64,000 nt of DNA from Roseiconus lacunae (GTDB lineage Bacteria; Planctomycetota; Planctomycetia; Pirellulales; Pirellulaceae): assembly GCF_008312935.1 (NCBI RefSeq), contig NZ_VSZO01000007.1, positions 124,001 through 188,000 on the forward strand. Direction: 5' to 3'. This document shows, in pieces, positions 28,601-37,049 of the stretch. Every line of letters begins with the position of its first letter. Position 1 is the stretch's first letter. Below the pieces are notes generated by a model that was given only the letters and a program-made list of their open reading frames with translations, was not told where the DNA came from and ran no database searches. The translations under genes were made by a program, and so were the position numbers.

Positions 28601-31600
28601 CGACGATTTGATCGTCTGCATTGGCGGAGAGTGTTTCGAAAGTCGACGTCGAACCTGAAAATGTGATCGATTGAGCTTCAAGGGAGGTGGTGCCAGTGAT
28701 GGTCGGTGACTGTGCATACCCATCGACAACGATGTCTCCTGCCGTGGAGATCGTTAATCCCGTCGCGGTAAAGTCCTGGAGGTCAGTGTTGCTGAGATTC
28801 ATACCGCCAACGATTGACGCCGTCCCAAGTCCGATGCCATCGCCTTCGCTATTTTGGATCACCGTCATCGCGGCGCCGCTATTGAAGCTACCTTGGATGT
28901 CCAAGTCGGCAGCCGTTATCGTTAGCAGTCCATTATTGGTTACGACGTCAGCACCGGCAGCAAGCGACAGCAGACCTTGGTCGACATCACTGTCGGTATC
29001 AGCATGTAGTTCCAAAGCACCGCTGGTCGTCAAATCATCTTCGATCGAAATTCCGTCTGCCGCGCGAAGCGTCAATGACCCCGGCGAGGTGATTTCCCCC
29101 GAGGTAGACGCAATCGTCAGGAGGCCGGCCGAAGACACATCTGCGCCGGCGGCAAAGACCAAATCATCACCTCCGGAATCATTCGCGTCTCCGTCCAAAA
29201 ATAGGTCGCCGGTATCAGTGGCTAACACACCTGCGACGTTCACCGCATTGCCGTGGACCGAAAGTGCGTTAAAGATGCTCCCCGATGCCTGAAAGTCAAT
29301 CGAACCGTCGGCGACGAGCGTGATCGTTCCCGAGACACCTTGGCTCTGTGACGCGCTGATATTGTCGACGACAGTCGTGCTAGTCGTTTGCAGTTCAAGA
29401 TTGCTCGCGGTCAGCCGCTGCAGCTCGCTTCCGCCAATGTCGAAACCGACCGAGGTATCTCCGAGCCCGAATCCGTTGCCCCCCGACGCGACGATCAGAA
29501 TGTCGGCAGCCCCGGAATCAAGATTCCCTTGCAGATCCATGTCCACCCCTGTAATCGAGATGTCATGATCGTTGGTGTCAATCGTTGTCGCCGAGGCAAC
29601 GGTTAACGTTCCTACCCCAACGTTGCCGCCGAAATCCGCATTGACGGTAAGCGTATCTGTGGTCGTTACGTCGGCCAGAAAATTGATGCCATCTGCTGCC
29701 GAAACTGATAGTTCACTGAATGTTGAGGCTCCGTTGGTAAACGTGATCACCGATCCGGTGCCATTTGCAACCAATGCGATTCCGTCTGAAATTGACGGCG
29801 GTGTCATCACGTGATCGAGAGTGATGTTGCCTTGGGTGAAAACTCTCAAATTCGCCGCAGTAAATTCCTGAAGCTCGGCGTTGTCCATCTGAATTGTGCC
29901 GAAAATCAGGTTGTCGCCGAACGAAAACCCTGACGCGGCTGAGTCGCGCAGTAGGACGTCGCCGGTGCCTGCCGAAACGGCATCATGGAAATCGAAATCG
30001 CTTGCGGTTAGATCGATTACGGAATCCGTTGTTGACAGAGTGGACCACGATTGGAACTGGCCGGATCCGTCATCATCGAAATCTGCATCCGCGGTGAATG
30101 TCCCCGAAACGTTGACTGCATCGTGGATCTGTATTCCATCACTCGCGACTAACCTCACGGATCCCAAACCGGAAATTCCTCCGGTAGTAGACTCGAGAGT
30201 TAACGTTGTCGCGGCGACAAGATCAACGCCGGAAGAAAGGACAATCGCATCGACGCCATCAGCGTTTCCGTCGACATCGCCATCGAAGGCCATGCTGCCG
30301 ACATCAGTGGTCAAATCACCTTGAACGACGATTCCGTCATCAGCTTGTAGATCGAGCGAATTAAAAACCGACGTTGATGCCAGCGTGATGGTTCCCACGC
30401 TTCGGATCGACAGAAGCCCCACGATTTGATCGGAATTTGCGGCCGTCACATTGTCGATGTTCACCGCGCCACCGGTTGTCAATGTGAGTGTTAACGCATG
30501 GAGACCTTGCAATTCGGCACCGGAAAGATTGATCCCCGCCGTGACGGCATCGCCGAGTCCGATTCCATCTTGGTCAGACTCGGTGATCGTCAACGTCGTA
30601 CCGGCATCGCCGATTGTCCCCTGCCAGTCGAGTTCATTCGCCGTGACTGCGATTGACTTTGTTCCTGTGGAAACGACACTGGCACCGGTAGCGATTGTGA
30701 ATGTTCCGTCGTCGTCGCCGGCGTCGTCGTCCGCGATCACCGTCAGGCTACCCGAGACGGAAAGCGAATTCGATAGCACAACTCCGTCGTTTGCGATTAG
30801 GTTCAGTTGTCCCGCTCCTTCGATCGCATTCGTCGACGCCGCTAACGCAATTGCCCCAGCGGAGCGCAACGTCACACCGTCAGCGATTTGCATGTCATCG
30901 TGGGTATCGGCAAGCGAGTCCGCATCACCGACTAATTGCAAGTCGCCGTGGCTTGTGATCACGTCCACGTCGACTTGAACACGGTCGTCCGCGTTGACAA
31001 GAAGCGAACGGAAGGTCGAACCTTGGCCGGTGAACGTAACCGTTTGTGCCGAGTAGAGCTCGAACGCACCGGAAACACCGGCCCCCTGCGAAACATTGTC
31101 AATGACGATGTCACCGGCAGTGATTAGTCGCAAGTCCTCGGAAGTGAAGCGTGCGAGCTCTGAGGCCCCGAGAGTGATTCCACCGGAAGCTGCATCGCCC
31201 AGGCCAACGCCATTCCCATCGGATTCTGTGATCACGATATCCGCTAACCCGCTATCGATCGCGCCGTCGATTGAAAGCTCATCGGCTCGAATACGAATCT
31301 CGAAATCGCTTGCGGACAATGTCGCAGCAACTGCGACAGAGAGGCTGCCCGCTGTCGCAGCTCCGTCGGTATCTGCATCGATCGTGACGATTCCGTTTGC
31401 CTGCAGTGAACTATTGAGCGTGATACCGCTAGCTGCGTCGAAAAACACCGCTCCGGCGGCGACTACACCACCCGTGGTCGCTGACATGTCCATCGCGCCT
31501 GCGGATGTCAGCTGTACTCCATCAGCGATTTGCACCTGGTCGCCGCCGGCGTTGTCCCTGTCACCATCGATCGTCAAATCGGCGACCGATGTTGTCACGT

Positions 31601-34600
31601 CGGCGTTGATTGACAATCCGCCGTTGGCGAGAAGGGCAAGCGATGAAAACGTTGTCGCTCCATCAATGTCGATCAGTCCACCGGCGATCAATCGAGTTGA
31701 TCCCACGGTTCCGCTTTGTGCGGCGGAGACGCCGCCAACTTCAACGTTCGCTGTCGAGACAACATCGAATGCCCCAGCGGTGATGGCAGCTAACGCGGCA
31801 CCAGTGATGTTCAGTCCGTTCGCGACGATCGATGATCCGATCCCCACGCCACTGCCGTCGGAATCAGTCAGTGTCAGGGTTGATGTGCCTGTATCAAGAG
31901 TTCCGTTGAGCACCAAACTGTCTGCAGTGATCGCCAATTCATTGTCATTGGTGTCAATTGCCGCACCGCTTGCGACAGTCAATGTGCCAATCTGATCGCC
32001 GGCATCGAGATCGGCATCAATAGAAATGCTCCCCAGCGATGTCAACGAATCGGCGAGAGTGATTCCATCGTTCGCCGAGAGGTTGACGGATCCCAGAGCG
32101 GTCAAGTTTCCGGTTGCCGATCGCAACGTCAGTGATGCCTGAGCGGTAAGCTGAACTCCATCGGCAAATTCAATCGCGTCGTTGGTATCGGCGCTGTTGT
32201 TGAAATCCCCGTTAAAGTCCAACTCACCGACTGAAGCCGATACATCTTCGTTGAATTGGATCCCATCGTTCGCCATCGCTACGATGGCTTGAGCTTGTGA
32301 AGCAGCGTCGATGAATCGAATCGAATGGTTCGCGTTCAAATTCAACGAGCCGGTCAGTCCGCTAAGGTTTGATAGACCTCCGACATCAATCCCTCCGTCG
32401 CTGAAAAAGCTGAGTCCTGTGGTGGTGATCGAATTGAGTTCCGCTTGAGACACCTGCATTGCGTTGGTGATCGTTGAAAGTCCCAACCCTATTCCGTCAC
32501 CATCAGAGTCGTTGATGGTCACGGTGGATGCACCGCTATCAATGAACCCATCGATCACGATGTCGTTCGCTGTCAACGCGATCGTTTGTCCGTTACTATT
32601 GAGGGTTGATCCAGACGCAATGGTTAGTGTTCCTGTATCATCTCCATTGACGACATCCGCATCGATGACGACCCCACCCGTTGTCGTCGTGACATTGGTG
32701 CCAAGTTGCACCCCATGGTCAGCTCGGATTATCAATTCTCTAAACGTCGAAGCGCCTCCGGTAAATACAACGGAATTCGTAGCGGCGGACGCAATCAGAC
32801 TGACCGATCCAATTAGCCCGGCGTGTTGAGTCACCGCATCGACGGTCAATCGTTCGTCTGCGGTTATGGATAAATCGTTACCCCCAATCCTCGCAAGCTC
32901 CAATCCACTTACGTTCATCCCCGCCACCACGGTCGCACCTAGACCAAGATTCGAGGTCGATCCGAGCGTTATATCTCCGTTGCCGGCATCTAATGATCCG
33001 CCGATGTCCAGATCACCAGCGACAATGTCGACGTCATGGTTGCCGGTCGTGACAGTGGTTAGCGCGGCAACGGTCAGGGTTCCTGAGCCATCGGCGTCGG
33101 CATCGGAATTGATCGTTAGCGTTCCCGCGGTTGTCAAGTCGTTGGCAAGTGTGATTCCGACGTTTGCGATCAACGTGAGCGCACCTGAGCCGGAGATGCC
33201 ATCGGTCATCGCTTCCGCAATAATCGAACCTGCGGCGTTCAGCTCGATCCCGCCGGAAAACGAGATGCCGCCGGATACTGAATTGTCATGATCGCCGTCC
33301 AAGTCAAGATCGCCGACAGTCGTCGACAGATCCGCATCGAAACTGATTCCGTCGACAGCTTGAATCGAGGCTGCGTTGAATACGCTTTGGGACTGTACCG
33401 TGACATGGCTCTGCGAAACCACTTGTACCACGCCAAGAATTTGGTCCGAATCCGCTGCTGCGACCTCTTGAACCGTCACGTTACCGGCGGTCGAGAGCGT
33501 TAGGCCGGTCGCATCGATTCGACTTAGTTCGGCGGCATCAATGACGAGCATCCCAATGGCAGTGCTGCCACCAATCGTGATCCCCGTCGCTCCCGATTCT
33601 GTGATCGTGGTCGACGCCGATCCAGAATCAATGTTGCCCAGCAGGTCAAGGTCAGCTGTGATCAATGCAATGGTGTCGTCAGTCGAATCCACTGTGACGG
33701 CGGCATTAACCGTGATCGTCCCGACGTCGTCGTCATCAAAATCGGCATCAATCGCGAGTGTCGAATCCGTCGTCAGATCGGCTGATAACGACACGCCATC
33801 ATTGGCAATCAATGCGATGTGACCGGCATGGGCGGCGGCGAACGAGATTGCCGAAGACACGTTCACTTGGTCGACGGTGATAACTTGGCGGTTGGTTCCA
33901 AGTTCATCGTCACCGCCGGTCGTTGCTTGACCAATCGTGACGGTCCCGCTGGTGTTCAGAGCCCCCAGCGAAACCGAGTCAATCGTCACACCAAGATCCA
34001 TCGTGCCGCCGATCGATCGCGCAAGGAAAATGTCCGTATTTGCGGATCCAATCCCTGAGGTTGCGGCAAAAGAAAATGTCGCCCCGACAAGATTGATTGA
34101 TCCAGCGGTCGAAGATAGCGTCGACGTTCCGGTAAGCGATAGCGCACCGAATCCATCGGCGACGACGTGGACCGAGTCAGCCTCCAAAAAGAGATTGCCT
34201 CCCACTTGGATGCTGCTATTGATCGTCAGGTCGTTTCCGGCCTGCAAGGCGAGTGACGCGGTCGCGAGACTGATTGCTTCATCGACAATGATGTCGTTAG
34301 TTGCTTGAATCGTGATTTGACCCGCTGAATCGATCAGAGCGGAGGCCAAGATCGAAAAGCTCGCAACGCCACCGTCAGTAAAATCGACCATCGAATCGCT
34401 GACTTCAGCGTTGTCCGCACCGCTGCCGCCAATTTGCACATTTAGGGGATCGAGCAATAGCGTGCCGTCGGATCCGGCGATACCGCGCGTGTCAACGACA
34501 CCTGCGAAGTCCAACGATTGCCTTCCAGACACCTCGACGAAGCCACCGTTTCCCGACCGGTTGCCTCCGCGTGCTTGAATCGTTCCATAAAATCGCGTCC

Positions 34601-35969
34601 ACTGATTCGCCCAGACGACCACCGTCCCACCATTGCCATCTTCGATCGCATTCGTGGAAATGATGACCGCTTGTCCGATGAATGTTCGCTCGGCATTTCG
34701 GATCGTTGGGGTTGCTCCTTGATAATCACCGCCGATCATGATGCGTCCGCCCCCGATTGCACCGGAAGCGTCAAGGAACGCGTCATCAAGCAAACCGACG
34801 TGACGACCGAGAATCGAAATCTGTCCCCCGATCAATGCCTCGTTGAGAGCCGCTGTGTTGATCGTTCCGCCGACCAATGTGGTTCCATACGCACCGCTAT
34901 CGAGCGAGACGGAGCCACCGCGATTAAGAATATGTCCATCATGCGTGAGCGTTGGCGCGGCTAATTCAACGGTCGCACCATCCATGTCTAACACCGATCG
35001 ATCCGAGATAACAAATGTGTCGTCCGCTTCTATTCGAAACGATTCGTTTGTCCCATCGAATTGTGCGTCCCAGTGAATCTGCCCCGCTTCAAAGTCCAGA
35101 ACGCTGGCGTCAAGTGAAAACTTTCCTAGCACGGCAAGTTCGTCGCCAGAGTCTGAACGCACGTAGAAATCAGAAGCAAGCGTGCCTTCGAGTCCCATAA
35201 CGTGAAGCGTATTGGAACGCTCGAACTGCTTGCCCATCGTATCGATAGTCAGAGACTTGTCTGGATCGTCAAAGGCAATCGTTAGACCATCACCGTCGAA
35301 CGTCCCGCCATGATTGATCGTTCCGACAGTCAGCTCATGGTCTAACTGTTGCCCCGTCGCAATTTCGAAGTTCGCGTCTAGATCGGTTTGTCCCAAATTG
35401 ACGTGCAACTGCGATACGTCAAGCCATTGTTCAATCCGTTCAATTCCTTGGGCTGAAACCAACGGCTGCGGCGAACTTGTGTTGGTTGACACCGATGCTT
35501 CATGCTGTCCGCTGATTGAGTAGATCAACGAATCGAATTGGCGATCGCTGCTCAATTGGATCGTGTCGTTGCCGGCATGACCGTCAAAATCGATTTGTAA
35601 TTCTGCGAAATCGTCTCGCAGATATCGGACCTCCAAGTGGTCGTTGTCGTCTGAACCATCGATTCGGATTCGATCTACTTGATCAATTCCCAGTGAAGAG
35701 ACCTGGTTTCCGTTGACGCGGATTTGCACCTCATGCTCGCCAACTTCGATTTCAAACGAATCCTGCTGTCCGTCGTTCGCTTGGTCTCCCGCATCGACGA
35801 CTAGTTCCGAGACAATGCCGTCGGCGTTTAGGACACGCCGTGTCTCAAGACGAGTCACATTCAGCCGGCAGATCGGGGGACGCCACTGACCTAGCTTGGA
35901 AGCCGATTTGCTGTTGTTACGATGTTCCCGGTGTTTACCGAACCACTTGCGAAAGGCATTGACCGGCAT
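22599..35969 (-). CDS. giant filamentous-haemagglutinin-like repeat protein
   Basis: A 4456-residue surface or secreted protein. The N-terminus is basic and carries LETRRVLNAD at 41-50, a variant of the planctomycete LEPR-xLL box seen at the start of many very large exported proteins. Residues about 440-510 hold FhaB/two-partner-like motifs (GGTVVVWANQWTRFYGTIQA; NGGFVEVSGRQSLDF; GTLLLDPLNVQIGG). From about 790 to 3900 there are roughly 16 modules built around D-S-D-G-x-G-I-G-L-G, rich in Gly, Asp, Thr and Ser, which should fold as a long beta-helix. The C-terminal 350 residues include a beta domain (DRYRIYMIDGQTERLVLDFM), a charged linker and a weakly hydrophobic stretch (TPLVVAGGMVLTSNMF). 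No Cys-rich or sortase signal is seen. It is probably an adhesin or cell-wall fibre. The downstream kinase gene overlaps by 4 bp. Confidence 0.9.
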   Translation of the reverse strand: MPVNAFRKWFGKHREHRNNSKSASKLGQWRPPICRLNVTRLETRRVLNADGIVSELVVDAGDQANDGQQDSFEIEVGEHEVQIRVNGNQVSSLGIDQVDRIRIDGSDDNDHLEVRYLRDDFAELQIDFDGHAGNDTIQLSSDRQFDSLIYSISGQHEASVSTNTSSPQPLVSAQGIERIEQWLDVSQLHVNLGQTDLDANFEIATGQQLDHELTVGTINHGGTFDGDGLTIAFDDPDKSLTIDTMGKQFERSNTLHVMGLEGTLASDFYVRSDSGDELAVLGKFSLDASVLDFEAGQIHWDAQFDGTNESFRIEADDTFVISDRSVLDMDGATVELAAPTLTHDGHILNRGGSVSLDSGAYGTTLVGGTINTAALNEALIGGQISILGRHVGLLDDAFLDASGAIGGGRIMIGGDYQGATPTIRNAERTFIGQAVIISTNAIEDGNGGTVVVWANQWTRFYGTIQARGGNRSGNGGFVEVSGRQSLDFAGVVDTRGIAGSDGTLLLDPLNVQIGGSGADNAEVSDSMVDFTDGGVASFSILASALIDSAGQITIQATNDIIVDEAISLATASLALQAGNDLTINSSIQVGGNLFLEADSVHVVADGFGALSLTGTSTLSSTAGSINLVGATFSFAATSGIGSANTDIFLARSIGGTMDLGVTIDSVSLGALNTSGTVTIGQATTGGDDELGTNRQVITVDQVNVSSAISFAAAHAGHIALIANDGVSLSADLTTDSTLAIDADFDDDDVGTITVNAAVTVDSTDDTIALITADLDLLGNIDSGSASTTITESGATGITIGGSTAIGMLVIDAAELSRIDATGLTLSTAGNVTVQEVAAADSDQILGVVQVVSQSHVTVQSQSVFNAASIQAVDGISFDADLSTTVGDLDLDGDHDNSVSGGISFSGGIELNAAGSIIAEAMTDGISGSGALTLIANVGITLANDLTTAGTLTINSDADADGSGTLTVAALTTVTTGNHDVDIVAGDLDIGGSLDAGNGDITLGSTSNLGLGATVVAGMNVSGLELARIGGNDLSITADERLTVDAVTQHAGLIGSVSLIASAATNSVVFTGGASTFRELIIRADHGVQLGTNVTTTTGGVVIDADVVNGDDTGTLTIASGSTLNSNGQTIALTANDIVIDGFIDSGASTVTINDSDGDGIGLGLSTITNAMQVSQAELNSITTTGLSFFSDGGIDVGGLSNLSGLTGSLNLNANHSIRFIDAASQAQAIVAMANDGIQFNEDVSASVGELDFNGDFNNSADTNDAIEFADGVQLTAQASLTLRSATGNLTALGSVNLSANDGITLADSLTSLGSISIDADLDAGDQIGTLTVASGAAIDTNDNELAITADSLVLNGTLDTGTSTLTLTDSDGSGVGIGSSIVANGLNITGAALAAITAGAFDVVSTANVEVGGVSAAQSGTVGSTRLIAGGLIDIDGATTFSSLALLANGGLSINADVTTSVADLTIDGDRDNAGGDQVQIADGVQLTSAGAMDMSATTGGVVAAGAVFFDAASGITLNSSLQANGIVTIDADTDGAATAGSLSVAVAATLSASDFEIRIRADELSIDGAIDSGLADIVITESDGNGVGLGDAASGGITLGASELARFTSEDLRLITAGDIVIDNVSQGAGVSGAFELYSAQTVTFTGQGSTFRSLLVNADDRVQVDVDVITSHGDLQLVGDADSLADTHDDMQIADGVTLRSAGAIALAASTNAIEGAGQLNLIANDGVVLSNSLSVSGSLTVIADDDAGDDDGTFTIATGASVVSTGTKSIAVTANELDWQGTIGDAGTTLTITESDQDGIGLGDAVTAGINLSGAELQGLHALTLTLTTGGAVNIDNVTAANSDQIVGLLSIRSVGTITLASTSVFNSLDLQADDGIVVQGDLTTDVGSMAFDGDVDGNADGVDAIVLSSGVDLVAATTLTLESTTGGISGLGSVRLVASDGIQIHDAVNVSGTFTADADFDDDGSGQFQSWSTLSTTDSVIDLTASDFDFHDAVSAGTGDVLLRDSAASGFSFGDNLIFGTIQMDNAELQEFTAANLRVFTQGNITLDHVMTPPSISDGIALVANGTGSVITFTNGASTFSELSVSAADGINFLADVTTTDTLTVNADFGGNVGVGTLTVASATTIDTNDHDISITGVDMDLQGNLDSGAADILIVASGGNGFGLGDTSVGFDIGGSELQRLTASNLELQTTSTTVVDNISASQSQGVSGTITLVADGSIDFQASGSIFNALSVHGNAVNVAGVLATDTGDLFLDGDANDSGGDDLVFAAGADVSSAGLLTIASTSGEITSPGSLTLRAADGISIEDDLTTSGALELHADTDSDVDQGLLSLAAGADVVTNNGLLTITAADLDIQGSFNSGAAMTVIQNSEGDGIGLGTASIVGGMNLSNTDLQDFTATGLTISTAGDIVVDGYAQSPTITGTTSLEAQSITFSGSTSTFETLSANADDQIVVATNVFTATGDLTLNADADSVVDPNDSLSFADGVTVTSAGQLVLQANRGDLIAAGELNLRSADGMVIKDSLTTAGELTIDSDTDNTGAGTFTVETGVTLTSNDHAISLTVGDLSIAGGVDSGTATITIEDSDGGGIGLGNATIIGGLNLSVIDLQDFVAGGLVLNTVGDIVVDGMSQPATLTGTTALNATGSGSRATFSGAASTFNTLSVTASDGVDFQADLSTTIGGLTIDADADSGDDLGTLSVAAGVTVSSGNQSLNIVAEDVDLQGAINSGVGLTTIEISDSSSIGVGDATFANGMTLENAELAQIVSGGLHLVGSSVVELNGVSQPASITGAVEVESSGEIRFVSQLSTFAALSVSSDVRVSVNADVTTNSGSLTLDGDRDDVGGAANSLSFAAGVQLTSEQGITLDSTSGAAAGVGTLQLIAKDGIQINTNVVTNGELSINADSDFSGGGTLTVATTGGLDGNDHQISIVADTVTVAGIIDSGTATTELIDSDGSGLALGNALVAGGLQLSNAESGLIFADQLVLRTSGNAFVDGFVQPASIGGKIDLIANGTSSTVTFTNTASSFHGLNVSAADGINVGADLTITSEASQFNADSDAGDSVGSLIIGPGVTLTTDHQDLTITANDVDLQGTIDANTGVVQLSDSDGSGIRIGGASVFGTLMLSQSELNAIVASRLDLVSTGDMNVAGITQNTGTSNEVRLVSDSTVSFNTSDSSFIALDVRASNGIDLAVDLSTSDGDLLLDGDANNAVDGNDSVGIGIGVDVASAGDLTIDSSSGTAIAFGNATISAANDLQINTNLTSQGELELTADSDGNSSGTVTIAVGTSVVTNHHTLRVTGDSLTIDGQLSSGTSTTIIADSDGGGVGLGSSTVAGGLNLSNAELATITAGDLQIDSLGNIVVGGAAQPASITDQLQLFADGTISFVNSSPTWTTIDAFADSGINVNVDLETTAGYLRLDADADDSGVGQLNLAFGVRLESANTLSLTGATLQGAGGITLNSTDGITIEGQFQTGGTISVDADTDAGDQIGTFNLVSGSSLTTGNQSFQLTANDVAFNGTIDTGTAAFHLTDSDGDGISLGNTSQINSLAVSDAEFGNLDLGDLHASTTGNIVIDGITAANSDLISGTVNLAASGAVTAMGGESTFNALFIDADNGIAINANVATDTGDLHLDGDANITAQGNDSIQFASGVQLISAGQLVLQAEHGDLFGSGDMQLFAADGVVIADDLSLFGNLSVNADTDAGDGVGTFSVTSGANVVSNDHTIAITAEDLSLTGIINAGTSGLTITDSDGDGIGLGNSTIAGGLNLANTDLADLYGSALTLSTGGSFLVNGVVQPESITGTIWLTDTGSSANVTLLGGDSVFSGLGVNVGGNISIAADVQSTLTGFQFAAGGTFRVTAGHQVLGNGGRTAIVVTADAAVIGNGASGNETLKNIDSGVIWIITTGGTVTVGNHAIASDYGSVIVSASGGMIESENNNTTKLSTAGQMTLTGQGAIGASAGLNLGGTEALDVIAGSLSSSLSGTGGLYLRVDGDVNLTGVATADGDIEVLSTNSMAITGAVIAGGFGHVILQGPYLSFDSAGDVTAGWGSIDVSATVAGGLSVSNDAVFANHHGSFSGSLVNTTTPFAGTSDTGDALTDSNRIAQISVLIADAYASGIDLEIDWQEGDPLGPQYSAAPGNSRTRIVQSSIGSPTAGTVFAHEYENAPDPTNPSADINIEIGIIEIAGGTITLLDGGSNVFDAAHYTSQTIVLVVSSPILPFFVSIPTADVPETVVQTETIVLHSTERQRTLALQAPQPLNSSLGTAQQSSQRYYVLRIVTFGSEGEVKIIRENQEYRLPDLEDTESESGFELSQLPELFSRLPDDRYRIYMIDGQTERLVLDFMIRDGQPIEAEHTEDERRDSLSVSDDEPQLKRKRPTSHQSADLDVSELRIDQSQLPRPAAPALQQASEESRPSVIERFGKTPLVVAGGMVLTSNMFSQKASPQRKASIERSAAR
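24300..33600 (-). repeat. about 16 tandem protein-level modules, long (~213 aa) and short (~155 aa) forms
   Basis: Each module begins near the consensus DSDGxGIGLG, continues with GGLNLSxAEL, then a TxGxIxVDG segment, an STFxxLxVxADDGI segment and DADxGDxxGTLTV, and ends TNDHxIxITAxDLDLQGxID. Long modules hold an extra block of about 55 residues (DLxLDGDAD...DSLxFADGVxLTSAGxLxLxA). Counting from the N-terminal side, modules 2, 7, 10 and 12 lack this block and the last is atypical. DNA copies are diverged, so this is an old array and not a recent expansion. Edges are approximate. Confidence 0.82.
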
Positions 35970-36341
35970 GGATGGAACTCAAAGTGGGTGACGCAAACCT
36001 TTCGAAGACTTGTCGAGTACTGACGATGACGCAGAACTGACGTTGTGGATTCCGCAAGGAAATCCAACTGGGCGACGAGGGTAACGTGCCCCGTGTCGTC
36101 TTCGGAATAATTGATGAATCTTTCCCAATGATTGAGCCGACCCCAAGCCAACCTTTCCCGAATGATTGCGGATTAGCTGCATTGGTTCGGTCATAGCAGT
36201 CTTTCCATTGAGCCCTGTTCCTGCCAAAACTCGGAACTCGCACGTCGTTTTGGTCGAATCGAAAGACAGCGAATGCCATGGATTGCTCAGGGTAGGTGCG
36301 GAACCCGATGCGTTCTACCGAAACGCTCAAAGGATGTGATG
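35970..36341 (+). other. divergent intergenic region upstream of giant adhesin gene
   Basis: About 370 bp separate the leftward giant gene and the rightward small exported-protein gene, so both promoters should lie here. I could not identify a convincing -35/-10 pair, operator or RNA fold. Confidence 0.45.
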
Positions 36342-37049
36342 ATGTTGAAACGGAAGTCCCTTAGCGCGGTTCGCATGATTGCCTCCGCTGGCAACCGAGC
36401 CGTACAATCAAAATGTTTGCTACGTCGCCAATTGGGATACATCGCGGTGGGGCTGTTGCTTGGGGCGAGTCCTCAACCCAGTGATGCCGCTGATCGTCAT
36501 ACTGAATCGTCGCTGACCATTGCACAACTAATCGAACGATCGGAGCAACTTTCATCGCCTAGCGACGAAGTGCTTCCCGCTCCGTCTGAGCGGGAGCCAC
36601 TTGCGCTTCGCACCGATCGACCAACAGACGCGCGACCTAGCGAAAGACTGGCATCACACCAATGGCTTGATATCCGCCCTCGATCCATAGAAGGGCAAAT
36701 GGGAACGTTAGTCGCCGAGTCCGACCTTCCTGAAGACACGAGTGGGTTGCCGGATCTACATTCTGCCAGTCTCGCCTACGTGCACAGGCAGCAAACGAAC
36801 TTTCAACACGGATATTATCAAAGCGGGATTTTCTGCCACCGTCCGTTATACTTTGAAGATCCCTACCTTGAACGATGTGGCCAGTTGACCGCATGCCTAC
36901 GTAGGGTGCCGTCAGTCCATAGCACGGCACATTTCCTGTGGAAAACCTCGGGCTTTCCAGTCAGTCTGGCGGTTGATCCGCCTTGGCAACGCCACGCCAA
37001 TGGATTTCGCACGCCGTATTGGATTCGTGTGCTCAAAGCACATCACTGA
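36342..37049 (+). CDS. exported planctomycete protein with CHRPLYFEDP motif
   Basis: A 235-residue secreted or periplasmic protein. The basic N-terminus leads to a hydrophobic core (YIAVGLLLGASPQPSDAAD) that looks like a signal peptide cut after SDA. The conserved core FCHRPLYFEDPYLERCG recurs, as I recall, in many planctomycete exported proteins of unknown role. The C-terminus has HFLWKTSGFPVSLAVDPPWQ. AGGA at 36331-36334 lies 7 bases before ATG 36342 (a second ATG at 36339 is possible). The last 17 bases overlap the 3' end of the M50/HlyD gene on the other strand. Position between the giant adhesin and its likely exporter hints at a role in the same system, which is an inference. Confidence 0.78.
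   Translation: MLKRKSLSAVRMIASAGNRAVQSKCLLRRQLGYIAVGLLLGASPQPSDAADRHTESSLTIAQLIERSEQLSSPSDEVLPAPSEREPLALRTDRPTDARPSERLASHQWLDIRPRSIEGQMGTLVAESDLPEDTSGLPDLHSASLAYVHRQQTNFQHGYYQSGIFCHRPLYFEDPYLERCGQLTACLRRVPSVHSTAHFLWKTSGFPVSLAVDPPWQRHANGFRTPYWIRVLKAHH

Noticed and set aside
24300-33600. CRISPR-like or satellite DNA repeat
   Set aside because: The periodicity is at protein level inside one open frame, with units of 155-213 codons and diverged DNA. No short spaced direct repeats were seen.
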